From the NCBI GenBank assembly GCA_041855385.1, contig JBHAEC010000033.1, positions 1-17,990 on the forward strand: a stretch of 17,990 nt of DNA, written 5' to 3'. Numbering within the stretch: the first letter of the stretch is position 1; each line of letters opens with the position of its first letter. Shown here in pieces: positions 1-6,596 of the stretch. The notes under the pieces are model-generated. The model had not been told where the DNA came from, ran no database searches, and saw only the letters and a list, made by a program, of their open reading frames with translations. The stretch is from JBHAEC01 sp041855385 (lineage in GTDB: Bacteria; Bacillota; Negativicutes; Veillonellales; Veillonellaceae). The position numbers and the translations under genes are program-made.

Positions 1-183
1 AAACTATACAAGGGCAATATTATGAGTGCGGGAGCAACATCTCCGTACTCCTTATATAATCAAGAGTTCGTAACCTTTGAAGAGGATGAGGTATATAATC
101 AGGCAGATGCAGAAGGCTTTATTAATTTGTTTGGCTTGCCACTGAAAATTAGAGCTCTTATGCAAGAAAAGGCAGGTAAATAA
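1..183 (+). CDS. argG: Argininosuccinate synthase, C-terminal 60 residues (partial)
   Basis: Frame 1 is open from the first base to a TAA at 181-183. It reads a typical ArgG tail, with KLYKGNI, then SPYSLYNQE, then DAEGFINLFGLPLKIRA near the end. ArgG joins citrulline and aspartate with ATP to make argininosuccinate, the penultimate step of arginine synthesis in the cytoplasm. The catalytic part lies upstream of the window. The stop overlaps the argH start by one base (TAATG), so the two genes are translationally coupled and argH acts directly on the ArgG product. The identification is firm from the conserved tail, although only the last part of the protein can be read. Confidence 0.93.
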   Translation, partial: KLYKGNIMSAGATSPYSLYNQEFVTFEEDEVYNQADAEGFINLFGLPLKIRALMQEKAGK

Positions 184-1598
184 TGAGTAAACTTTGGGGA
201 GGTCGTTTCACCAAGGGTACAGATAAAGCGGTAGAGGAATTTACTTCCTCTATCTCTTTTGACTACCGTATGTATGCTGAGGATATTGCGGGGAGTAAAG
301 CACACGCAAAAATGTTGGCAAAGCAGGGAATTATAAGCAGTGATGACTGTGAAGCGATTCAAAAGGGGCTTGAAAAAATAAAAGAAGCTATTGAAGCGGG
401 AGAGTTTCCTTTTTCTATAGCTTTGGAAGATATTCATATGAATATTGAAAAGAGACTTACGGAAGAAATCGGAGAGGCCGGAGGGCGACTTCATACGGGA
501 CGAAGCAGAAATGATCAGTGTGCGGTGGACCTTCATCTATACATGAAAAAAACAGTTGCTCAAATGGGGGAATGCATTATAAAATTGCAGGGTTCTCTCC
601 TTGACGTGGCGAGAGGGCATATGGATGTTATTATGCCGGGCTATACGCATTTGCAGCGCGCTCAACCCGTACTGTTTTCTCATCATATGATGGCATATTT
701 TTCTATGTTTCAACGAGATTTTCAGAGGTTAAAAACCGTCTTTTATCACTCCGATCAAATGCCTTTGGGATCAGGAGCCTTAGCAGGCAGCACCTATCCC
801 ATCGATCAAGAATATACAGCGGAGTTGCTTCGTTTTGGCAGCATTTATGAAAATAGTATGGATGCGGTAAGTGATAGGGATTACCTTCTTGATTTTCTGC
901 ATTTCGCATCCGTGGTTATGATGCATCTCAGCAGGCTTAGTGAAGAGCTTATTCTTTGGACCAGTGTGGAGTTTAACTTTATCGAGCTGGATGATGCACA
1001 TTGTACCGGTTCCAGCATTATGCCACAAAAGAAAAATCCCGATGTTTGTGAGTTGGTGAGGGGCAAAACGGGGCGAGTGTACGGACATTTGTTTGGATTA
1101 TTGACGACATTAAAAGGATTACCTCTTACTTACAATAAAGATATGCAGGAAGACAAAGAGTGCATATTTGATACGATTGATACACTTGCGTTTGCCTTGT
1201 CCATTACGGCGGATATGTTAGCTCATATGAAGGTGAATGAGGAGCGAATGTATGAGGTCTTGGCTGCAGATTTTTCTAATGCAACGGACATGGCTGACTA
1301 CTTAGCAAAAAAAGGCATTCCCTTCAGAGAGGCTCATGAGATTGTAGGAAGAGCGGTTCATTATTGCATAGAAAAGGGCTGTGTACTTCTTGACTTGACG
1401 ATGGATGAGTTTAAGGAAATGTCTTCAAAGTTTGAAGAGGACATCATAGAGACGTTACAAATTAAGAGCTGTGTGGAGGGGCGAAAAAACTATAGCGGTA
1501 CGGCTCCGATTTGTGTGGCTCGTCAAATAACTCATGGAGAAATAATGATAAAGCAAAATAAAGAGCAGGTTTCTGCTTGGAAGATGCAATCCCTGTAA
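183..1598 (+). CDS. argH: Argininosuccinate lyase
   Basis: This 471-residue protein splits argininosuccinate into arginine and fumarate, the last step of arginine synthesis. It is a fumarase/aspartase-superfamily enzyme that works as a homotetramer. Family signatures are all present: the N-terminal KLWGGRF, TGRSRNDQ at 105-112, the catalytic-base histidine in GYTHLQRAQP (His156), and the mobile loop with the catalytic serine, GSSIMPQKKNP at 276-286. Length is normal (family about 460-475). The ATG sits in the argG stop codon, and the AAGGCAGG run just upstream, inside argG, may help initiation. With argG it forms an arginine biosynthesis operon that ends at the hairpin 1640-1680. Nothing suggests damage. 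Confidence 0.97.
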   Translation: MSKLWGGRFTKGTDKAVEEFTSSISFDYRMYAEDIAGSKAHAKMLAKQGIISSDDCEAIQKGLEKIKEAIEAGEFPFSIALEDIHMNIEKRLTEEIGEAGGRLHTGRSRNDQCAVDLHLYMKKTVAQMGECIIKLQGSLLDVARGHMDVIMPGYTHLQRAQPVLFSHHMMAYFSMFQRDFQRLKTVFYHSDQMPLGSGALAGSTYPIDQEYTAELLRFGSIYENSMDAVSDRDYLLDFLHFASVVMMHLSRLSEELILWTSVEFNFIELDDAHCTGSSIMPQKKNPDVCELVRGKTGRVYGHLFGLLTTLKGLPLTYNKDMQEDKECIFDTIDTLAFALSITADMLAHMKVNEERMYEVLAADFSNATDMADYLAKKGIPFREAHEIVGRAVHYCIEKGCVLLDLTMDEFKEMSSKFEEDIIETLQIKSCVEGRKNYSGTAPICVARQITHGEIMIKQNKEQVSAWKMQSL

Positions 1599-1638
1599 CG
1601 GTATAAATTTGTATTTAATTTTTAGCCGGTAATGATTG

Positions 1639-1681
1639 TCTGAAGAAATCCCCCTTGTATAGCAAGGGGGATTTCTTCAGA
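1639..1681 (+). terminator. Strong hairpin terminator after argH
   Basis: A perfect 18-bp inverted repeat (arms 1640-1657 and 1663-1680, five-base loop TATAG), extendable by one T:A pair. The GC core CCCCCTTG/CAAGGGGG is flanked by an A-rich 5' side and a U-rich 3' side (ATTTCTTC) that also pair. There is no separate T-run after the stem, so the pause signal would be the U-rich lower stem. The symmetry would allow it to work in either direction. It closes the argG-argH operon. Confidence 0.78.
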
Positions 1682-2106
1682 TCAAAATGTTTCCTTCAGG
1701 GCTCGGTGCGGAATAAAGACACCATGAATGTTCTAAGCGGTCAAGAGGTCAAAATTTGGTAGTTATTTTCATATCGTGAAAAATTAAGAGTAAAAAAACG
1801 GTGGATTTAGAGGGTGAAAAACCTGTGAGAACAGTTGTTTGTTACATATTTATTTTTAGAAAAAATTTTTTCAGATATTTTTGCCTGATAAAAAATGTGA
1901 AAACGAAAAAATCGGAAAAAAAAGTCTTTTCATTTGGGGGTATGGGTGCTAAAATAAATCGAAATTATTACGTTAAAAAGTGTAGCCGTACCGCATGGGT
2001 TATGGGTTGGCAAGACTTCGGCGGGAAAATTTTTTGTTAAATGGCATATTACTATGTTCGAAAGATAGGAAACAATGAAAAGTGCCTGGAGAAAGGGGAT
2101 TGATAC
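1682..2106. other. Long AT-rich intergenic/leader region before potE
   Basis: These 425 bases hold no convincing gene. A/T-rich runs dominate 1780-1930. I looked for a T-box (AGGGTGGnACCGCG), known riboswitch cores and a clean -35/-10 pair and found none that I would defend. A GTG-started open frame at 1801-2040 lacks a ribosome binding site and has no protein-like pattern. The 3' end carries an 11-codon ORF overlapping potE (2075-2110). The length leaves room for a promoter plus a regulatory 5' leader for potE, but that is inference. Confidence 0.5.
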
Positions 2107-2110
2107 ATGA
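2075..2110 (+). CDS. Possible 11-residue leader peptide overlapping potE start
   Basis: An ATG at 2075 opens a frame reading MKSAWRKGIDT and stopping at TGA 2108-2110. It overlaps the potE ATG (2107-2109) in an ATGA arrangement. A weak AGGA (2067-2070) lies five to six bases before its ATG. The potE ribosome binding site AAAGGGG (2092-2098) lies inside this mini-ORF, so ribosomes translating it would cross and then release at the potE start. This could couple or gate potE translation. A chance ORF of this size is quite possible; there is no similarity I recognise to the E. coli speF leader peptide. Confidence 0.25.
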   Translation: MKSAWRKGIDT

Positions 2111-3447
2111 AAACAAAGGCTAAAAAAATGTCTGTATTCCAGATGACCATGCTGGTAGCGGCAAATATGATGGGGGCTGGAATTATTATGCTTCCTACCA
2201 AATTGGCACAGGTAGGAACTATTTCTATTCTGTCATGGCTGATTACGGCCTTTGGCTCTTTGGCCTTGGCCCATATTTTTGCAAAATGCGGTATGTTCTC
2301 CACCAAACCCGGTGGTATGGGCGGGTATGCGGAATATACGTTTGGCAGAACAGGACATTTTATGGCGAATTATGCGTACGCAGTTTCACTTGTTATTGCC
2401 AATGTAGCCATTGCTATTTCCGCTATCGGGTATGGGGCAACGCTTTTCGGATTAGCTCTTACTCCGGTGCAGGTTGCACTTGCTACCATTGTTCTTCTTT
2501 GGTTAGCGGCTGTGCTGAATTTTGGCGGTTCTTACAGAACGGGAGTTATCAGTAATATTACGGTATGGGGATCTGTTCTTCCCGTTTTGTTTTTAAGCGT
2601 ATTCGGCTGGATTTGGTTTGATTATAATATGTATATATCAGCATGGAATCCCAATAATACTCCTTTTTTTGATGCGGTAAGCGAATCTATTTCTCTGACA
2701 TTATGGGCCTTTCTTGGCATGGAATCGGCAGCGGCCAATATGGATGCTGTGGAAAATCCGAAAAAGAATGTCCCTATCGCAACTTTTTTCGGTACTTTGG
2801 GAGTAGCTGTTATCTATGTTCTATCTACAAATATAATGGCGGGAATTGTACCTAATGTGGATTTATTGAACTCCAATGCTCCTTTCGGATTGGTATTTTC
2901 CCATATGTTAAACGACACGGTAGGAAAGATAATTATGGCGTCCATGGTGATTTCCTGTTGCGGAGCACTTCTGTGCTGGCAGTTTACTTTGTCCAGAGTG
3001 TTTAAGAGCTCGGCAGATGTAGGCTTTTTTCCTAAAATTTTCGCAAAAGTAAATAGTGCCGATGCCCCCGTAAAAGGGACATTCATCCTTTTGGCGATGC
3101 AAACGGTTATGGCACTCATGACCATGGATGAGACTTTATATCGTCAATTTGAGAACTTAGTTAATCTGGCAGTTGTAACAAATGTTTTTCCCTATTTACT
3201 CTGCTGCATTGCAGTTCGCACTATACTTTTGGAGAATAATGTTTCTCTATCGTCAAGAATTAGCGTGTACTTTGTTAGTGTGGTAGCATTTTTATACTCT
3301 ATTTATGCTATCTATGCATGCGGACAGGAGGCCATCTGGGGAGGCATTGTTGCCATTATCTTCGGATGGGTTATGTTTCAAGTGGTGGCCTATGGTACAA
3401 AAATAAAAGGACAAACGTCTTCTAACCTAGAGAAAGATAATGTATGA
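2107..3447 (+). CDS. potE: Putrescine/ornithine antiporter PotE
   Basis: This 446-residue protein is an APC-superfamily integral membrane transporter of about 12 spans. It matches remembered E. coli PotE over nearly its whole length: NMMGAGIIMLPTKLAQVGTIS near residue 20, FAKCGMFSTKPGGMGGYAEY near 60, NVAIAISAIGYG near 100, TLWAFLGMESA near 200, GIVPN near 240, and CCGALLCWQFT near 285. PotE exchanges external ornithine for internal putrescine, or takes up putrescine. The start is backed by AAAGGGG eight bases upstream. In E. coli the partner gene is the ornithine decarboxylase speF; none is visible here. The gene stands alone between the argH terminator and its own terminator, so it is probably monocistronic. 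PotE is the best call; a cadaverine/lysine exchanger of the same subfamily is the main alternative. Confidence 0.88.
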   Translation: MKTKAKKMSVFQMTMLVAANMMGAGIIMLPTKLAQVGTISILSWLITAFGSLALAHIFAKCGMFSTKPGGMGGYAEYTFGRTGHFMANYAYAVSLVIANVAIAISAIGYGATLFGLALTPVQVALATIVLLWLAAVLNFGGSYRTGVISNITVWGSVLPVLFLSVFGWIWFDYNMYISAWNPNNTPFFDAVSESISLTLWAFLGMESAAANMDAVENPKKNVPIATFFGTLGVAVIYVLSTNIMAGIVPNVDLLNSNAPFGLVFSHMLNDTVGKIIMASMVISCCGALLCWQFTLSRVFKSSADVGFFPKIFAKVNSADAPVKGTFILLAMQTVMALMTMDETLYRQFENLVNLAVVTNVFPYLLCCIAVRTILLENNVSLSSRISVYFVSVVAFLYSIYAIYACGQEAIWGGIVAIIFGWVMFQVVAYGTKIKGQTSSNLEKDNV

Positions 3448-3477
3448 TAATGTGTTTTTAACAATAATAGCAGGACA

Positions 3478-3515
3478 GAAAAGACCTCTCGTCTACTCGG
3501 CGAGAGGCCTTTTTT
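3478..3515 (+). terminator. Terminator shared by potE and the convergent minus-strand pair
   Basis: Hairpin with arms CCTCTCG (3485-3491) and CGAGAGG (3501-3507) and a nine-base loop. It is flanked by AAAAG on the left and CCTTTTTT on the right, giving a proper T-run on the plus strand. On the minus strand the same stem is followed by TCTTTTC, a weaker but usable U-rich tail, so it probably serves both converging units. The minus-strand gene ends only four bases away. Confidence 0.85.
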
Positions 3516-3518
3516 GGT

Positions 3519-3740
3519 TTACCCGGGTTTTCCGGGATTCTTACCTTTTTCCTTAAGCGGAGTTTGCTTTTCACTTGGGGTAGTTTTTAGCCCTTTCCAA
3601 AAAATATACAGATTCATGGAGACGGAAAAGAGAAAAAGGATAAATGCACTTACATTTACAAAAGTAAATCCAAATCGATACATATGAAAGAGTAAATAAC
3701 CGCCGGAGATGATAAGCAGTAAGTTTTTTAGTTTTGACAT
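3519..3740 (-). CDS. Small two-span membrane protein, function unknown
   Basis: I do not recognise this 73-residue protein. It starts MSKLKNLLLIISGGYLLF, has two likely membrane spans (about residues 5-24 and 32-50), and ends in a polar, Lys/Pro-rich tail ending KNPGKPG. The chosen ATG (3738-3740) has AAAGGAG seven bases before it. A longer reading starting at 3827 would run back through the preceding gene and has no such signal, so I reject it. It lies 19 bases after the stop of the zeta-like gene with the ribosome binding site between them, so the two are surely cotranscribed. No signal-peptide cleavage site is obvious. A role with the upstream protein, or at the membrane independently, is open. 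Confidence 0.8.
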   Translation of the reverse strand: MSKLKNLLLIISGGYLLFHMYRFGFTFVNVSAFILFLFSVSMNLYIFWKGLKTTPSEKQTPLKEKGKNPGKPG

Positions 3741-3759
3741 ATAAAATCTCCTTTGTGAA

Positions 3760-4926
3760 TTAATGAAGTGTTCCTTTAAGCGGCGTGCCGATTTCGTCGT
3801 CCAGGAGCAGGGTTTTCGCCTCCTCATCCAACATTTCTTTTGTGCGTTCCGTCATATATTGATACAAAACAAGATTGCGGTACGCAAGGGAAGGGGTATA
3901 TAAAGAGGGCAACAGATTGTCGGTTTTAAGTGCGGATAAAGGAAGTTCGGTAGGAGGAGTGTCTTCCGAGTAGTTAAGAACGGTCACGGAAGGAAGCGGT
4001 CTTATACCACGTAAAGCCGATACCACTTCCGACAACAGGTCCGTTTGCTTGGAAAAGAAGTCTTTGTCCGGATATGTAAAAATGCGATTTGTACTGGCTT
4101 TTAGGAGAGCCATACGATAAAGTTCCTGAGCATGAACCAAGGCTGGATGGCATCCCAGGATGGTGATGTTAACTTTGTACCCGGCAGACTGAAAAATATA
4201 CAAAAGGTCAGAGAGAAATTCGGGTGGAGCCAGAGACGTTTCGATTATCAAGTTGTGTCCTTCGAAGGAAAACGCTGTCGCCAGTGCTTCTGTCATGGTT
4301 AAGGTGAAGGGTTCTGTTGCCGTCTCCAAATGATCTCCGTAGTAAGAAAAAAGAGCGGAAAAATTTGGATGATCCCAAGCGTAATCTTCGGGACGAAGTA
4401 CTACGGCATCGTCAAATTCTTTTATGAGTGCCGTGGTAAGTGTTCGTTCAGCCCCGGATAGCCCCAAGACGATTTCGACTTTTCTTTCTCGCGGAATGTC
4501 CTCGTTTGCCAAAGTTAGCTGAGAAAAGATAAGAGAAAAGGCTTTTGAAAAATCATCTTCGGAGAAATCTGCGGAAGGAAGTGCTGACGGGGTATCATCC
4601 AAAGGCTCTTGCGGATCGACTTTAAATCCGCCGGAAACGGCAGTTCCTTCCAATAGGCGGAGTACCATGCGAAAGGCTTGTAAATCTTCGGTAATATGAG
4701 AAGAATCCAGAAGAAAGTATACGCCTTCATAATGTTGCAGAATTTCCTTGGTCAAAGAGAAAAGCAAGGGCTCTTTCTCACCTGCGCCCCGAAGGCTGTA
4801 TTGCCTGATCAAGCTCAATTGTTGTGCCCACAGTGTTCTGAGAACGGATATATCTACGGACATATTAAAAGTTTCGATTTTTTCCTCATCTTGATGGGCA
4901 GGTATATTGTTTTGTGATTGTGCCAT
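3760..4926 (-). CDS. Zeta-toxin/AAA-kinase-like protein with altered catalytic residues
   Basis: This 388-residue protein has a central region (about 148-275) that lines up with the zeta toxin fold, a P-loop kinase that phosphorylates UDP-N-acetylglucosamine: a hydrophobic strand, then GLSGAERT (155-162) at the Walker A position, DHPNF (185-189), HNLIIET (224-230) for zeta YNLVIEGT, and AGYKVNITIL. Against streptococcal zeta as I recall it, the Walker A lysine is Arg161, the glycine before it is Glu160, and the catalytic aspartate is Glu180; the later glutamate (Glu229) is kept. Residues 1-145 and 290-388 are not recognised. The start at 4926 has GAGGGG seven bases upstream; a longer TTG start at 5013 lacks one. 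No epsilon-type antitoxin gene is adjacent, only the small membrane protein downstream. It may be an inactive or repurposed kinase. Confidence 0.65.
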   Translation of the reverse strand: MAQSQNNIPAHQDEEKIETFNMSVDISVLRTLWAQQLSLIRQYSLRGAGEKEPLLFSLTKEILQHYEGVYFLLDSSHITEDLQAFRMVLRLLEGTAVSGGFKVDPQEPLDDTPSALPSADFSEDDFSKAFSLIFSQLTLANEDIPRERKVEIVLGLSGAERTLTTALIKEFDDAVVLRPEDYAWDHPNFSALFSYYGDHLETATEPFTLTMTEALATAFSFEGHNLIIETSLAPPEFLSDLLYIFQSAGYKVNITILGCHPALVHAQELYRMALLKASTNRIFTYPDKDFFSKQTDLLSEVVSALRGIRPLPSVTVLNYSEDTPPTELPLSALKTDNLLPSLYTPSLAYRNLVLYQYMTERTKEMLDEEAKTLLLDDEIGTPLKGTLH

Positions 4927-5039
4927 GAGAATTCCCCTCTTTTCAATAACGCCGACTTTTCTGTCCATAAGAGCGCTTTTGGCAAATATATGATTTCCTT
5001 TGTGAGCGTACAAGTAGAGTCGTCTATTGCGTTGTCTTT

Positions 5040-5045
5040 ATTATA
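5040..5045 (-). promoter_or_regulatory. Possible -10 element for the zeta-like gene pair
   Basis: On the minus strand the sequence reads TATAAT here, 114 bases before the chosen ATG. A -35 match at 17-base spacing is poor (about 3 of 6). It lies back to back with the cysE promoter, so this 270-base gap is a divergent promoter region. Confidence 0.45.
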
Positions 5046-5108
5046 CACAAGGGGAGAGGATAAATGAATAAAAGAATATAAAATCTAGTCATTTTCATTC
5101 TCTTTTGT

Positions 5109-5137
5109 TTGTGTTTGCCGTAGTGTTTTGGTATAAT
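5109..5137 (+). promoter_or_regulatory. Promoter for cysE
   Basis: TATAAT at 5132-5137 is preceded directly by TGG, giving an extended -10 (TGnTATAAT). A weak -35 (TTGTGT, 5109-5114) lies 17 bases upstream. The start of transcription would be near 5144, leaving a leader of about 54 bases before the cysE ATG. No T-box or S-box fits in so short a leader. Confidence 0.7.
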
Positions 5138-5197
5138 GAAAAACAGAGAAAAGAGGAAAATAAAAAGGTTTTTCCGATTATAAAACGAAGGAAATGT

Positions 5198-5740
5198 ATG
5201 AGAATAATAAATAGATTGATAGAAGAACTCGACTATGTTATTGCCAATGATCCGGCGGCACGTAATCGGTTGGAGGTTCTTTTGCTATATCCCAGTGTGC
5301 ATGCGATGATTATTTATCGTATTGCTCATTATTTGTATGTGAGAGAGTATTTTTTTGTGGCCAGGCTGCTTTCCCAGCTTGCTCGCTTTATGACAGGAAT
5401 TGAGATCCATCCCGGTGCTACTATCGGGAAGTTTTTCTTTATTGACCATGGTATGGGAGTGGTAATCGGTGAAACTGCCATCGTAGGAGAGAAATGTGTG
5501 CTCTTCCATGGCGTAACTCTGGGTGGAACAACGACAGAGCGGACGAAGCGACATCCTACCCTTGGGAATCACGTAATCGTCGGCTCCGGAGCCAAGTTGT
5601 TAGGAAATATACATATAGGAGATAACTGTAAAATAGGGGCTAATTCAGTGGTTTTACAGGATATTCCCTGCAACAGCGTAGCTGTGGGAGCTCCGGCAAG
5701 GGTGGTAAAGCACATAACGGAGGAAGATGTGCATATTTAA
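5198..5740 (+). CDS. cysE: Serine O-acetyltransferase
   Basis: This 180-residue enzyme transfers acetyl from acetyl-CoA to serine, making O-acetylserine for cysteine synthesis. The C-terminal part is a left-handed beta-helix of hexapeptide repeats (about 65-165), with IHPGATIG, the active-site DHGMGVVIGETA, HGVTLGG, HPTLGNHVIVGSGAKLLG, and VGAPARVV. The N-terminal helical domain is short, as in the EpsC/Bacillus-type enzymes rather than the longer E. coli type. The last residue is isoleucine (DVHI), the feature by which CysE docks into CysK to form the cysteine synthase complex. The ATG at 5198 has AAGGA five bases before it; an earlier non-ATG start near 5105 would cover the promoter and is rejected. 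No cysK is visible nearby. Confidence 0.94.
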   Translation: MRIINRLIEELDYVIANDPAARNRLEVLLLYPSVHAMIIYRIAHYLYVREYFFVARLLSQLARFMTGIEIHPGATIGKFFFIDHGMGVVIGETAIVGEKCVLFHGVTLGGTTTERTKRHPTLGNHVIVGSGAKLLGNIHIGDNCKIGANSVVLQDIPCNSVAVGAPARVVKHITEEDVHI

Positions 5741-5750
5741 TGGAGGATGG

Positions 5751-6533
5751 ATGGAAAAGAAATACTTCTTTTTTGATATCGACAACACCTTGGTCGTTTG
5801 GCCGGGCGGATATATTCCGGAAAGCGCTTTATTTGCTTTGAAGAAATTGAGAGAAGCAGGGCACTTTGTGGCGTTGGCAACAGGAAGGCTGCAAGCCGAT
5901 GCCGCCAAACATGCAAAGATTGCGGACATTTGCGATTTTGTAGCCGACGGCGGATACAGCGTAACTATAGGAAATCAAGTGGTTTATATGGAGGGGCTCC
6001 CTCTTGAAACAAGTAAAAAACTGATTCATCAATTAGAGGATATAGGCATTCGATGGGCTGTTACTCTGACCAATGAGCTGGTACGATATACTCGCTTTTC
6101 TGATGTGGAAGACACGTTTGTTATTTGGGACCACTTTACTACGATTGTGGATCCAACACTCGATATTGACTCGTTCACTCAAATTTACAAGATTTATCTT
6201 TACTTAGGTGAGGGAGATAGGGAAAAGCTTGCAAAATTCGATCATTTGAATATGCCGTTTATTTACTATGGCGATGCTTGTATTCTCTATGAGCCGATGG
6301 ATAAGGCTAAGGGGATAAAGAAGGTTATGGATTTTTATGAGGCGGACTATAAAAATGTAGTAGTATTCGGTGATGGGCGAAATGATAGGACTATGTTTTT
6401 GCCGGAATGGTACAATATTGCCATGGGCAATGCCCGACCTGAATTAAAGGAGTTGGCAGATTATATTACCACTAACTGTGATGAAGATGGCATTTTTAAT
6501 GCCTGTATAGCTCATGGATGGATCAGTGAATAG
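5751..6533 (+). CDS. Cof-type HAD-superfamily phosphatase
   Basis: This 260-residue cytoplasmic protein is a type IIB (Cof) haloacid dehalogenase-like hydrolase, a Mg2+-dependent phosphatase of sugar phosphates or nucleotides. All four motifs are present: DIDNT with the nucleophile Asp9 and acid/base Asp11, ATGR with Thr44, the lysine in KAKGIKK (about 187), and GDGRND (207-212). The cap domain lies between about 85 and 180. The substrate cannot be read from sequence. I chose the ATG at 5751, with GGAGG four bases upstream; an in-frame ATG at 5727 would overlap cysE by 14 bases and adds MCIFNGGW. It follows cysE closely and is probably cotranscribed with it, which says little about its role. 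Confidence 0.9.
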   Translation: MEKKYFFFDIDNTLVVWPGGYIPESALFALKKLREAGHFVALATGRLQADAAKHAKIADICDFVADGGYSVTIGNQVVYMEGLPLETSKKLIHQLEDIGIRWAVTLTNELVRYTRFSDVEDTFVIWDHFTTIVDPTLDIDSFTQIYKIYLYLGEGDREKLAKFDHLNMPFIYYGDACILYEPMDKAKGIKKVMDFYEADYKNVVVFGDGRNDRTMFLPEWYNIAMGNARPELKELADYITTNCDEDGIFNACIAHGWISE

Positions 6534-6568
6534 TTGTAAATTGTGTAAAGTGATAAGGATGAAAATTA

Positions 6569-6590
6569 CTATAGGAAACTATAGAGGAGA
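6569..6590 (+). promoter_or_regulatory. Small GAAA-capped hairpin touching the ribosome binding site
   Basis: CTATAG (6569-6574), GAAA, CTATAG (6579-6584) can fold into a six-pair stem with a GNRA tetraloop. Its last base is the first of the GAGGAGA ribosome binding site (6584-6590) for the next gene. It may tune initiation or RNA stability, but the stem is weak (mostly A:U). Confidence 0.3.
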
Positions 6591-6596
6591 TAGAAC

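Noticed and set aside
1639..1681. Hairpin as a transposon end or MITE
   Set aside because: Single copy in the window, no target-site duplication, and position just after argH fits a terminator.
1801..2040. 79-codon open frame before potE
   Set aside because: GTG start without a ribosome binding site, odd composition (Phe/Lys runs from AT-rich DNA) and no family pattern.
1682..2106. T-box or amino-acid riboswitch before potE
   Set aside because: The T-box core and the conserved lysine, glycine and SAM riboswitch elements were not found, and no terminator/antiterminator pair is evident.
3741..3827. Longer N-terminus for the small membrane protein
   Set aside because: It would overlap the preceding gene, reads as Arg/Lys-rich unstructured sequence, and the inner ATG has a strong AAAGGAG site.
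4927..5013. Longer start (TTG at 5013) for the zeta-like protein
   Set aside because: No ribosome binding site before it; GAGGGG is well placed before the ATG at 4926.
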